A stretch of DNA of 33,212 nucleotides from an uncultured Desulfuromonadales bacterium (GTDB taxonomy: Bacteria > Desulfobacterota > Desulfuromonadia > Desulfuromonadales > Geopsychrobacteraceae): the NCBI GenBank assembly GCA_945787335.1, contig CALZHR010000130.1:1-33212 (forward strand), read 5' to 3'. Shown in pieces: positions 1 through 5,840 of the stretch. The translations under genes and the position numbers were made by a program. Within the stretch, counting starts at the first letter, position 1. Every line of letters starts with the position of its first letter. The notes under the pieces are model-generated. The model made no database searches. It saw nothing but the letters and a program-made list of their open reading frames with translations, and was not told where the DNA came from.

Positions 1-112
1 AATAGACCAGCAGATCCTGCAGCGCCGCCACATCCGGCTGCTTGCCGCAGACGCCGACCACCGAGCAGCCGCCGTTGGCGGCTTGTTCACACTGGTAACA
101 GAACATTGACAT
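1..112 (-). CDS. hcp: Hybrid cluster protein (hydroxylamine reductase), N-terminal fragment
   Basis: The gene runs off the left edge, so only the first 37 codons are present. The visible peptide begins [15 protein letters not shown] and carries four cysteines at residues 5, 8, 16 and 22 (C-x2-C-x7-C-x5-C). This is the compact N-terminal FeS-cluster motif of class I Hcp from anaerobes; enterobacterial class II proteins use wider spacing. Hcp proteins contain a hybrid Fe-S-O cluster and are associated with NO or hydroxylamine detoxification. The start at 112 is chosen because an AAGGAG ribosome site lies 8 nt upstream on the minus strand; an internal ATG at 106 has no such site. It is divergent from the regulator gene at 489. 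No HcpR or FNR-like operator could be named with confidence in the intergenic region. Family identification is firm; the physiological substrate is inferred. Confidence 0.9.
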   Translation of the reverse strand, partial: MSMFCYQCEQAANGGCSVVGVCGKQPDVAALQDLLVY

Positions 113-334
113 GGTGTTTTCTCCTTGGTTTGAGAGGGGTTAACAGCGAATTGTTGCTCGAACCGAACATTAAGAACCATGACTTCACGCCTTTCCAAAT
201 CCTCCTGGGGAGGCTCAATTTTTATCACTGGCCAGACTATAGGCGATCCGATAAACAGAAAACATGACCCAGGTCAAAAGCTGAAGAGTTTAGTCGTTTA
301 TCGGTTCAAGCCGGTTCTTTTTCTGAAAGAATTT
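113..334. other. Intergenic region between hcp and the divergent regulator gene
   Basis: This is the left part of a divergent intergenic region and must hold the hcp promoter on the minus strand. I see the hcp ribosome site but no convincing -35/-10 or -24/-12 pair for it. A short open frame at 179-403 overlaps the regulatory elements further right, has no ribosome site and resembles no family, so it is not annotated as a gene. Confidence 0.4.
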
Positions 335-369
335 TCCTGTTGCGCGAGAAGATTCCCACCCGGCAGGGG
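335..369 (-). promoter_or_regulatory. Double-palindrome element, candidate upstream activating sequence for the regulator gene
   Basis: This 35-bp stretch matches the reverse complement of 1499-1533 at 26 of 35 positions with the same 19-bp spacing between palindrome centres. The best-conserved part is 350-367, AGATTCCCACCCGGCAGG, which differs from its partner at two positions. The palindrome centres (about 342 and 361) lie roughly 117 and 98 bp upstream of the transcription start predicted from the -24/-12 match at 432-448. That is the usual distance for sites bound by sigma-54 enhancer-binding proteins. The similarity and spacing are seen directly; the binding role is inferred. Confidence 0.6.
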
Positions 370-400
370 GAGATCTGATCACGAGATACGCTTAGGTTGT

Positions 401-419
401 TGAAATCAGGGAGATTTCA
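401..419. promoter_or_regulatory. Perfect 7-bp inverted repeat, possible operator
   Basis: TGAAATC (401-407) and GATTTCA (413-419) form a perfect inverted repeat with a 5-bp spacer AGGGA. It lies between the upstream double palindrome and the -24/-12 match, where a repressor or accessory factor could act. It also frames a possible ribosome site for a TTG start at 420, so an RNA hairpin is an alternative. No known factor is assigned. Confidence 0.4.
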
Positions 420-431
420 TTGCAGCAAAGG

Positions 432-448
432 TTGGCATGGCAGCTGCT
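432..448 (+). promoter_or_regulatory. Candidate sigma-54 (-24/-12) promoter of the regulator gene
   Basis: TTGGCATGGCAGCTGCT fits the sigma-54 consensus YTGGCACGRNNNTTGCW except at two positions. The invariant GG (434-435) and GC (446-447) are separated by exactly 10 bp. Transcription would begin near 459, about 30 nt before the ATG at 489. If the protein instead began at the TTG at 420, this match would lie inside the gene and be coincidental. Confidence 0.55.
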
Positions 449-488
449 CTTATTGACAGGGGAACCTCAGCCAGAGAAAGTTTGCTCC

Positions 489-1487
489 ATGGGAACTGTG
501 ACAGATCAGCCACCGTATGGGCAGATTGTGGCCTGCAGTCCGCATGTCAATGCCTGCCTGCAGCAACTGATAAAAGCTGCCAGCGACGACCAGGGTGTCC
601 TGATCAGCGGGGAGACCGGGACCGGCAAGGAGCTTTTTGCCCGCACCCTGCATCAGCTGAGACGTCGCAGCAGCGGGGACTTTGTCACGCTCGACTGCTG
701 CGCCTTGAACGACCGACAGCTTGAACAGGAGCTGTCGGGCTGGCACAGGCGGCGAGGCGGCAACCATGATTCGTTGCCACCCGGCCTGCCGGCTCAGGCG
801 AAACTGGACACCCTGTTTCTGGATGAGGTCGCTGAGCTGTCTGTTTCGGGGCAGATGTTGATCCATCGTTTCCTGCAGACTCAGGGGCACCAGCCGGGCC
901 CCGGCAGGGAGAAGCAGGGCCAAAGCTTTCGTCTGGTGGCTGCCACGTCCAAGGATCTGGACAATCTGGCCCGGATGGGGCTGTTTCGCGTCGACCTGCT
1001 CAGCTACCTGCAGCAAACCCACCTTTGTTTGCCGGCGCTGCGAGACTGCCGGGAAAACATCGAACCGCTGAGTCGGGTGTTTGTTGAGCGCTGCTGTGAG
1101 CATTACCGCCTACCGTCAACAGAGCTGACCGCGGACTGTCTGCAGATACTGAATACCTATCTCTGGCCCGGCAATGTCCGCGAGCTGGCCAATGTGATCG
1201 ATCAGGCACTGTTGGCGGCGCGCTATGAACAACGCCTTTACGCCAGGCACCTGCCCCGCCATGTGCGGGTTCAGGTCGCCAGGCAGGCTGTTTCAGGCAC
1301 CGCCAGCGGCTCCGACTCTGTATCCGACAGCTCCTCATCCGCAGAGCGGGATTATTTACGCCAGTTGATGGCCCGCTGTGGCAATAACCTCACCGAAGCC
1401 TGTCTGGTTACCGGCACGACCCCTTCGCGCCTTTACGCCCTGCTGAAAAAACATCGCTTCTCCTTCCACGCAGAATTCACCCGATAA
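489..1487 (+). CDS. Sigma-54-type AAA+ regulator lacking the GAFTGA loop
   Basis: The 332-residue product has the AAA+ core and Fis-type helix-turn-helix of bacterial enhancer-binding proteins but no N-terminal sensory domain. Visible motifs are Walker A GETGTGKE (41-48), Walker B LFLDE (109-113), an arginine-finger region GLFRVDL (164-170), sensor II WPGNVREL (226-233) and a C-terminal HTH (about 285-323). After ELSG, where family members read ELFGHEKGAFTGA, it has WHRRRGGNHDS, so the loop that contacts sigma-54 is absent. As in TyrR-like proteins, it may not open sigma-54 complexes and could act as a DNA-binding modulator. The ATG at 489 is preferred because a -24/-12 match lies 41 bp upstream of it. 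A TTG at 420 with AGGGAG upstream would add 23 residues and cannot be excluded. The identical palindromes before and after the gene suggest that it controls itself and the cytochrome operon. Confidence 0.85.
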   Translation: MGTVTDQPPYGQIVACSPHVNACLQQLIKAASDDQGVLISGETGTGKELFARTLHQLRRRSSGDFVTLDCCALNDRQLEQELSGWHRRRGGNHDSLPPGLPAQAKLDTLFLDEVAELSVSGQMLIHRFLQTQGHQPGPGREKQGQSFRLVAATSKDLDNLARMGLFRVDLLSYLQQTHLCLPALRDCRENIEPLSRVFVERCCEHYRLPSTELTADCLQILNTYLWPGNVRELANVIDQALLAARYEQRLYARHLPRHVRVQVARQAVSGTASGSDSVSDSSSSAERDYLRQLMARCGNNLTEACLVTGTTPSRLYALLKKHRFSFHAEFTR

Positions 1488-1498
1488 TCCCCGCGGTC

Positions 1499-1533
1499 TT
1501 CCTGCCGGGCAGGAATCTTCCTGCCCGGCAGGA
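1499..1533 (+). promoter_or_regulatory. Double-palindrome element, candidate upstream activating sequence of the cytochrome operon
   Basis: Two palindromes, CCTGCCGGGCAGG (1501-1513) and CCTGCCCGGCAGG (1520-1532), are separated by AATCTT, with centres 19 bp apart. Their centres lie about 162 and 143 bp upstream of the predicted sigma-54 start near 1669. A related unit stands upstream of the regulator gene at 335-369. The two palindromes can also pair with each other as a 13-bp RNA stem just after the regulator stop codon. A terminator role is therefore an alternative, but no T-run follows and the 335-369 copy would pair poorly. Confidence 0.65.
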
Positions 1534-1641
1534 GAAATTCTTCTTCGCTGAGAAGGCGCAGGCGCCGCTGGACCCGCCTGGTCTGTTTTCTAAAGTAATG
1601 AAAAGATTGGGAAATGCATGAAAAGTAAAAAAATATTCTGC
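1534..1641 (+). other. Spacer between the upstream element and the -24/-12 promoter
   Basis: This AT-rich stretch contains A-runs near 1600-1635 and may bend to bring an upstream-bound activator to the promoter. No integration host factor site is claimed, and no gene or RNA was recognised. Confidence 0.3.
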
Positions 1642-1658
1642 TTGGTATGCAGGTTGCT
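1642..1658 (+). promoter_or_regulatory. Candidate sigma-54 (-24/-12) promoter of the cytochrome operon
   Basis: TTGGTATGCAGGTTGCT has the invariant GG (1644-1645) and GC (1656-1657) 10 bp apart and a perfect TTGCT -12 element. It departs from consensus at two bases of the -24 element and at one flanking position. Transcription would start near 1669, giving a leader of about 39 nt before the first gene at 1708. The next strong terminator is at 5024, so one transcript could cover all six genes of the operon. Confidence 0.7.
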
Positions 1659-1707
1659 CTAGTTGAATGTGCAGCACGCAACTTAATGAGCTGATAAAGG
1701 GGGCGTC

Positions 1708-2112
1708 ATGAACGGACGGAAGATTTTGATCGCAGACAAGGACCCGGCCGCACGACAGGAGCTAGCAGATTTTTTTCGCGGCTCGAACTATCAGATTGAG
1801 ACCACCGGCTCGGCGGCTTATGTCCTGAGCAGAATCCTGCAGAAGCAGAATCCGATTGTCCTGCTCGGCAGCACCTTTGACGAAACCATCAGCACCGCCG
1901 AACTGATTGCTCTGCTGAAGCGTTCCAACCAGCAGCTGCGGATCATTCTGGTGAGTGACGCCAACAGCCCTGAAGCCTTACGCAAGGTCAGAGAGGAGGG
2001 GATTTTCTATCACGCGCTAAGACCGGTCGACCAACAAGACAGCGAAGAGCTGCGCTCGGCGGTTGACTCTGCCTTCAATGGATTGAACGACGCCGGCCCG
2101 GCATTTACTTAG
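1708..2112 (+). CDS. Stand-alone pseudo-receiver protein
   Basis: The 134-residue product has the length and fold pattern of a CheY-like receiver domain and no output domain. Key residues are replaced. The acidic pair reads D10-K11 instead of Asp-Asp. The phosphoacceptor position holds Gly54 (context IVLLGSTFDE, where family members have LLD). The conserved Lys-Pro is Arg-Pro (ALRPVD). Phosphorylation in the standard way is therefore unlikely, and it resembles atypical receivers that act through constitutive protein contacts. It is preceded by an AAAGGGGG ribosome site and is the first gene after the predicted sigma-54 promoter. Since the adjacent AAA+ regulator lacks an N-terminal receiver, this protein may serve it in trans; that is an inference from gene order. 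Confidence 0.8.
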   Translation: MNGRKILIADKDPAARQELADFFRGSNYQIETTGSAAYVLSRILQKQNPIVLLGSTFDETISTAELIALLKRSNQQLRIILVSDANSPEALRKVREEGIFYHALRPVDQQDSEELRSAVDSAFNGLNDAGPAFT

Positions 2113-2153
2113 TCCGATACGATCAACAACCCAGTAAAAAAAGGAGCGGAAAG

Positions 2154-2399
2154 ATGAAAACGAATCTCAGCAGAATCATTATGGCAGCAGCGCTGATCAG
2201 CGCTGCGACCCCGGCGCTGGCGGCAACCGGGGTCCGCGAAGACACCAGCAACTATCTGGCCTGGGGGTTTCTGGCGATCTGTGGGTTGATTGTTCTGTTC
2301 CAGATCGTCCCGGTGATTTCATTGGCAGTGAAGGTGTTCAAAGGCCTAAACGGCACAAAAGATGCGGAAATGGAAGTGGCACCGAGCAAATACCGCTGA
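2154..2399 (+). CDS. Small exported single-TM protein of the cytochrome operon
   Basis: The 81-residue product starts after a good AAGGAG site. Residues 1-23 form a signal peptide ending ALA, followed by a short polar stretch, one hydrophobic helix (about residues 35-59) and a basic/acidic tail ending APSKYR. No cofactor motif, cysteine pair or catalytic residue is visible. I do not recognise the family. Size and placement between the pseudo-receiver and the cytochrome genes suggest a small accessory or assembly subunit of the membrane complex, but nothing in the sequence proves that. Confidence 0.75.
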   Translation: MKTNLSRIIMAAALISAATPALAATGVREDTSNYLAWGFLAICGLIVLFQIVPVISLAVKVFKGLNGTKDAEMEVAPSKYR

Positions 2400-2435
2400 A
2401 CCTGACCGGGAACTCTCCATCAAAGTGAGGTGAAG

Positions 2436-2702
2436 ATGAAACGAACACTCCTGAAAAGCGCTCTTTTCGCGCTCTATGTCGCGACGCTGCTGGCGGCACG
2501 GACCAACGCCGATCTGTTTGGCCCCTTCGGCGCCTCCCTGGTGATGATCGTCCTCGGCTACTGCGGGATCATCGTTATTGCGCACCTAGTCGCAGCGGTT
2601 GTCAGCCTGTGCAACTGGCTGACCCTGGTGATCGGTCGCGAACCTCAGCCGGACACCTATAACGCTGTCGTTGAGCTGGACGTCGAAACCGAAGCGATCT
2701 GA
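2436..2702 (+). CDS. Small two-TM membrane protein of the cytochrome operon
   Basis: The 88-residue product contains two hydrophobic segments: about residues 8-22, possibly an uncleaved signal anchor, and residues 32-62. The C-terminal tail is acidic (VVELDVETEAI). The ATG at 2436 is chosen because it follows the GAGGTGA ribosome site; a GTG at 2430 would overlap that site. No family was recognised and no heme-binding motif is seen. Like its neighbour at 2154, it is probably a small subunit of the cytochrome bc complex encoded immediately downstream. Confidence 0.75.
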   Translation: MKRTLLKSALFALYVATLLAARTNADLFGPFGASLVMIVLGYCGIIVIAHLVAAVVSLCNWLTLVIGREPQPDTYNAVVELDVETEAI

Positions 2703-2727
2703 CCCTAAAAGCCAAAGGATAATGACC

Positions 2728-3777
2728 ATGACCAGAAAACTTACGAAAAAATACCTCTGGCTGCCGCTCTTACTGTGCCTGAGCTTCCCGCTCGGTGTCC
2801 TGGCGATGGAGAATGAAGATTGCCTGGGCTGTCACAACGACCGCGACAGCGTGGGAGAGGAACTGTTTATCGACGCACAGATCTTCGACCACACGGTGCA
2901 CGCCGCTCTCGGCTGCGTCGCCTGTCACGAATCGGTGACCGAAGAGCATCCGGATGACGGGCTGAGCCCGAGCAAGGCGGTCTGTCTCGATTGCCACAGC
3001 GAGGTCAACGACGAATACGCCGGCAGCGTGCATGCCGAAAATGCCAGCTGCGGCGACTGCCACAATCCTCACCAGGTGCGTGGGCTGGCCGACGTCTCCG
3101 GCCACGACCTGAATCAGCAGTGTGCCGCCTGTCACGACGGCGCCGAAATGGTTCAGCAGCATGCGGTCTGGCTGACCCAGGCCGACCTGCACCTCGCCAT
3201 GCTGCCCTGCATCTCCTGTCATACCGCGTCGGAGGAGAACCAGATCGTTCTCTATATCATCCAGAAAGAGAGCGACGCGGTGTTCGGTGATTTCGTCCTC
3301 TCCGAACACGCCGACCTGCAACAGCTGGCGGGCGAGAAGGCTCCGCAGCGGCTGATCGATCTGAATGGCGACAGCTTCATCTCACTGACCGAGCTGCGCA
3401 CCTTCCACCGCAAACCGGCCAACCAGAACCTGCGCCTGCAGGCCACTCTGATGCCGAAAGAGGTCACCCACCGGGTCGACATCCGCGACAATCGTTACGA
3501 CTGCAGCTTCTGCCATGCCGCAGGGCCGGAGTCGATGCAGACCAGCGTTCTCGCCCTGCCGACCGCCGCTGGCAGTTATCAGCGCTTCGAGGTTGAGCGC
3601 GGCGCGGTACTCGATGCCCTCTACGGCACACCCGACTTCTACATGATGGGCACCACCCGCAGCGCCTCGCTGAATATCCTCGGGCTGCTGATCATCATCG
3701 GCGGCACGCTCATGCCGCTCGGGCATGGCGCCCTGCGCTTTCTGACCCGTAAAAACCGCTCCCAGAAAGGGGAATAA
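2728..3777 (+). CDS. Seven-heme c-type cytochrome, membrane anchored
   Basis: The 349-residue product begins with a Sec signal peptide (cleavage likely after A26). Seven CxxCH heme motifs follow, six of them clustered from residue 32 and the seventh (CSFCH) after a long insert. Residues 211-222 (DLNGDSFISLTE) fit the EF-hand calcium loop at positions 1, 3, 5, 9 and 12. A hydrophobic helix near the C-terminus (about 316-335) should anchor it with the heme domain in the periplasm. The ATG at 2728 has AAGGA at suitable spacing. With the downstream cytochrome b it forms a pair resembling the two halves of Geobacter CbcL, a fused multiheme c/diheme b protein of the inner membrane. The likely role is electron transfer between menaquinol and periplasmic cytochromes; the direction is not known. 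Confidence 0.9.
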   Translation: MTRKLTKKYLWLPLLLCLSFPLGVLAMENEDCLGCHNDRDSVGEELFIDAQIFDHTVHAALGCVACHESVTEEHPDDGLSPSKAVCLDCHSEVNDEYAGSVHAENASCGDCHNPHQVRGLADVSGHDLNQQCAACHDGAEMVQQHAVWLTQADLHLAMLPCISCHTASEENQIVLYIIQKESDAVFGDFVLSEHADLQQLAGEKAPQRLIDLNGDSFISLTELRTFHRKPANQNLRLQATLMPKEVTHRVDIRDNRYDCSFCHAAGPESMQTSVLALPTAAGSYQRFEVERGAVLDALYGTPDFYMMGTTRSASLNILGLLIIIGGTLMPLGHGALRFLTRKNRSQKGE

Positions 3778-3781
3778 GCTC

Positions 3782-4438
3782 ATGGCCGACAAGAAACAGA
3801 TCTATCTGCAACCGAAACCGGTGCGCATCTGGCACTGGCTCAACGCCCTGGGTATCGTCACTCTCTGCGTCAGCGGCGCACAGATCCGCTTTCCGGAATA
3901 TATCAGCCTGCTCGGCGATTACCGGGCAGTGATCAAGTTGCACAACACCGCCGGCTTCGTAGTGGCGATCTCCTTCTCGATCTGGTTCTTTTACTACACC
4001 CTGGTTGCCCGCAACATGGGCAAGATCTATCTGCCGAGCCGCGACGATCTGGAGAACGGCCTGCTGCGCCAGGCGAAGTTCTATTTTCTGACCTATTTCC
4101 TCGGTTGGGACAACCCGCACCACCCGACCCCGGAGGACAAGTTCAACCCCCTGCAGAAATCGGCCTACCTGGCGATCATGTTCGTCCTGGTGCCCCTGGT
4201 CAGCCTGACCGGGATCCTGCTGACCAACGTCGCGCCGCTGCGCAGCCTGATCGTGATGATCGGCGGGCTGAAGATCCTGGTCGGCCTGCACTTCCTGCTC
4301 GCCTGCTCGCTCTGCGCCTTCCTCTTCACCCATGTCTACCTGGCCACCCTGGGGAGCAGCCCGCTGGCCCACTTCAAGCCGATGTGGACCGGCTGGGAGG
4401 AGGTCGAAGAGCACGACGAGGCGGCGGCCAGCCATTAA
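3782..4438 (+). CDS. Membrane cytochrome b (b561/HydC-FdnI-like)
   Basis: The 218-residue protein has four or five hydrophobic helices with histidines placed as in di-heme cytochrome b subunits of formate dehydrogenases and hydrogenases. These include RIWHWLNALG near the N-terminus, KLHNTAGF in helix two, and GLHFLLACSLCAFLFTHVYL in the last helices. Such subunits exchange electrons with the quinone pool. It starts 4 nt after the multiheme cytochrome stop, so the two are probably co-translated partners. The C-terminal tail is acidic and cytoplasmic. No dehydrogenase subunit is encoded nearby, which favours a quinone-to-cytochrome c module over a primary dehydrogenase. Confidence 0.88.
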   Translation: MADKKQIYLQPKPVRIWHWLNALGIVTLCVSGAQIRFPEYISLLGDYRAVIKLHNTAGFVVAISFSIWFFYYTLVARNMGKIYLPSRDDLENGLLRQAKFYFLTYFLGWDNPHHPTPEDKFNPLQKSAYLAIMFVLVPLVSLTGILLTNVAPLRSLIVMIGGLKILVGLHFLLACSLCAFLFTHVYLATLGSSPLAHFKPMWTGWEEVEEHDEAAASH

Positions 4439-4485
4439 TCCGAGCAGTCCCCTTTGAGCCTTGCTGCGAACCGACGGAGGAGCAG

Positions 4486-4998
4486 ATGAACGGACCGAGC
4501 AGATTCCAGACTGAACTCAACGAAGCGATCACCGAGAATCGCGCGCGCCGCAGATTCGAGACGGGTCAGACCGACCGGCTGCTCCTCCAGGCTCGGCAGA
4601 ATCTCTGGGAGCTGCTGCTGTTCCTGCTGTTCAGCATGGCCGCACTGGCCTGGCAACAGACCAACCTGCATCAGCAATTTTCCGAAGAGTTCCGCCAGCT
4701 GCTCGGCATGCCGTTGCCGGCGACGCTGCTGAGTCTCGCCCTGGGGGTCTACCTGTTTACCGCGGTGATTCAGGTCCTGGTGCGCCAGAGCCACGACACC
4801 AGCCTGGCGATGCGCAGCTTCCATCTGGTCTTCCGCAGCGTTTTTTACCTTTTCTACAGCTTCAGCGGGGTGCTGGCAGAGCACTTTGCCTTTGTCTTCG
4901 CCAGCGGGCTGGCACTCTATGGTCTGGAGCAGGCGAGTCTGTGGCTGAGGCTCAGCCGGCCGGCGGAAGACCAGCCGGAGCTGGTACGCGAACCCTGA
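4486..4998 (+). CDS. Three-TM membrane protein, last gene of the cytochrome operon
   Basis: The 170-residue product follows a strong GGAGGAG site. A charged N-terminal region (about residues 1-35) precedes three hydrophobic helices, roughly residues 39-56, 75-95 and 110-146 (the last may be a hairpin). The tail is acidic. I recognise no family and no redox motif. It lies 47 nt after cytochrome b and is followed by the operon terminator, so it is presumably a further membrane component or assembly factor of the same complex. Confidence 0.75.
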   Translation: MNGPSRFQTELNEAITENRARRRFETGQTDRLLLQARQNLWELLLFLLFSMAALAWQQTNLHQQFSEEFRQLLGMPLPATLLSLALGVYLFTAVIQVLVRQSHDTSLAMRSFHLVFRSVFYLFYSFSGVLAEHFAFVFASGLALYGLEQASLWLRLSRPAEDQPELVREP

Positions 4999-5023
4999 TT
5001 TCTACCACTAGACAAGTGATAAG

Positions 5024-5058
5024 AAAGCCCGACCTCTCTCAGGAATGGTCGGGCTTTT
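5024..5058. terminator. Bidirectional rho-independent terminator
   Basis: AAAGCCCGACC (5024-5034) pairs perfectly with GGTCGGGCTTT (5047-5057), with a 12-nt loop. T-rich sequence follows on both strands. It closes the cytochrome operon from the left and the isomerase gene from the right, whose stop codon is only a few bases away. Confidence 0.88.
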
Positions 5059-5061
5059 CTG

Positions 5062-5838
5062 TCAGGGGTTGGTCAGCTGTGGCGCGATCGCCTGCAAGGA
5101 AAGGTCGAGGTCGGAAAGTTTATGCGCTTCGAGGGTCATGGTCGGCTTACAGGCAGAGGTTTTCAGCCAGCTGAACAGCGATGAGAAGCAGACATCACCC
5201 TGGCCGATCGGCAGGTGTTCATCCTGCGCGCCGTGGTTATCGTGCAGATGCAGATGGCGCAGGTAAGGAGCCATCATATTCAGCCAGTCATTGAGCCGGC
5301 CGCTGTGGAACATGTTCCAGTGACCGATATCGAAGCAATGGCCGAAGGTTTCGGAGGCAATGCCCTGCAGCAGCTCAAACAGGGGCTCCGGGTTGGTTTC
5401 AAAGATATTTTCCATGCAGAGACAGGTGTCGAGCTCCTGCGCCTGGTGGACGTACTCGGGCCAGAACTGCAGACTGTTCTCCAGCCATGCCGCGGTCTCT
5501 TTGGGGCGGCTGCCATAGACCAGGCCGGGATGAAAAATGATCCGCCTGGCGCCGAGCGCCTCGGCCAGTTGCAGCGACTGACGGCAGATCTGCGCGCTCC
5601 GTTTTTGCACCCGGGATTTGCCGCTGCCCGGTTCGAAGCCATTGAACGGGGCATGCAGGCAGGTGGCGAGACCCTGGTCGGCGAGCTGGGCCGCAAATTC
5701 GCGCATCTGCCCGAGGTCGAGCTTGGCGATGCTGATCTCCTGGCAGGCGATCTCCGGCTGCAGTTTGCGGTTGAGCAAAAAATTCAGTCGCGCGCCGAAC
5801 AGCTGCGCCGGAATATGGACGAAGAGGCGCTGATGCAT
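5062..5838 (-). CDS. Sugar phosphate isomerase/epimerase-like TIM-barrel protein
   Basis: The 258-residue product has the pattern of the AP endonuclease 2/xylose isomerase-like TIM-barrel superfamily. Characteristic metal-site segments are visible: CLHAPFNG, IIFHPG, LCMENIFE, HCFDIGHWNMF, HLHLHDNHG and the closing TLEAH. The strand order and the Glu/His/Asp ligands suggest an intact divalent-metal site. The true substrate cannot be read from sequence; members act on keto sugars, inositols or abasic DNA. The ATG lies 2 nt after the stop of the K+ channel gene, so the two are likely co-transcribed, which does not by itself suggest a shared pathway. Confidence 0.82.
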   Translation of the reverse strand: MHQRLFVHIPAQLFGARLNFLLNRKLQPEIACQEISIAKLDLGQMREFAAQLADQGLATCLHAPFNGFEPGSGKSRVQKRSAQICRQSLQLAEALGARRIIFHPGLVYGSRPKETAAWLENSLQFWPEYVHQAQELDTCLCMENIFETNPEPLFELLQGIASETFGHCFDIGHWNMFHSGRLNDWLNMMAPYLRHLHLHDNHGAQDEHLPIGQGDVCFSSLFSWLKTSACKPTMTLEAHKLSDLDLSLQAIAPQLTNP

Positions 5839-5840
5839 GG

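Noticed and set aside
179-403. 74-codon open frame left of the regulator
   Set aside because: No ribosome site or recognisable domain, and it overlaps the conserved double-palindrome element.
450-1103. Minus-strand open frame opposite the AAA+ regulator
   Set aside because: Antisense shadow of a gene with clear motifs; the peptide has no family pattern.
1501-1532. Terminator hairpin for the regulator gene
   Set aside because: The two palindromes can pair, but no T-run follows, and the related upstream copy at 335-369 pairs poorly, so a protein-binding element is preferred; the terminator role is kept as an alternative.
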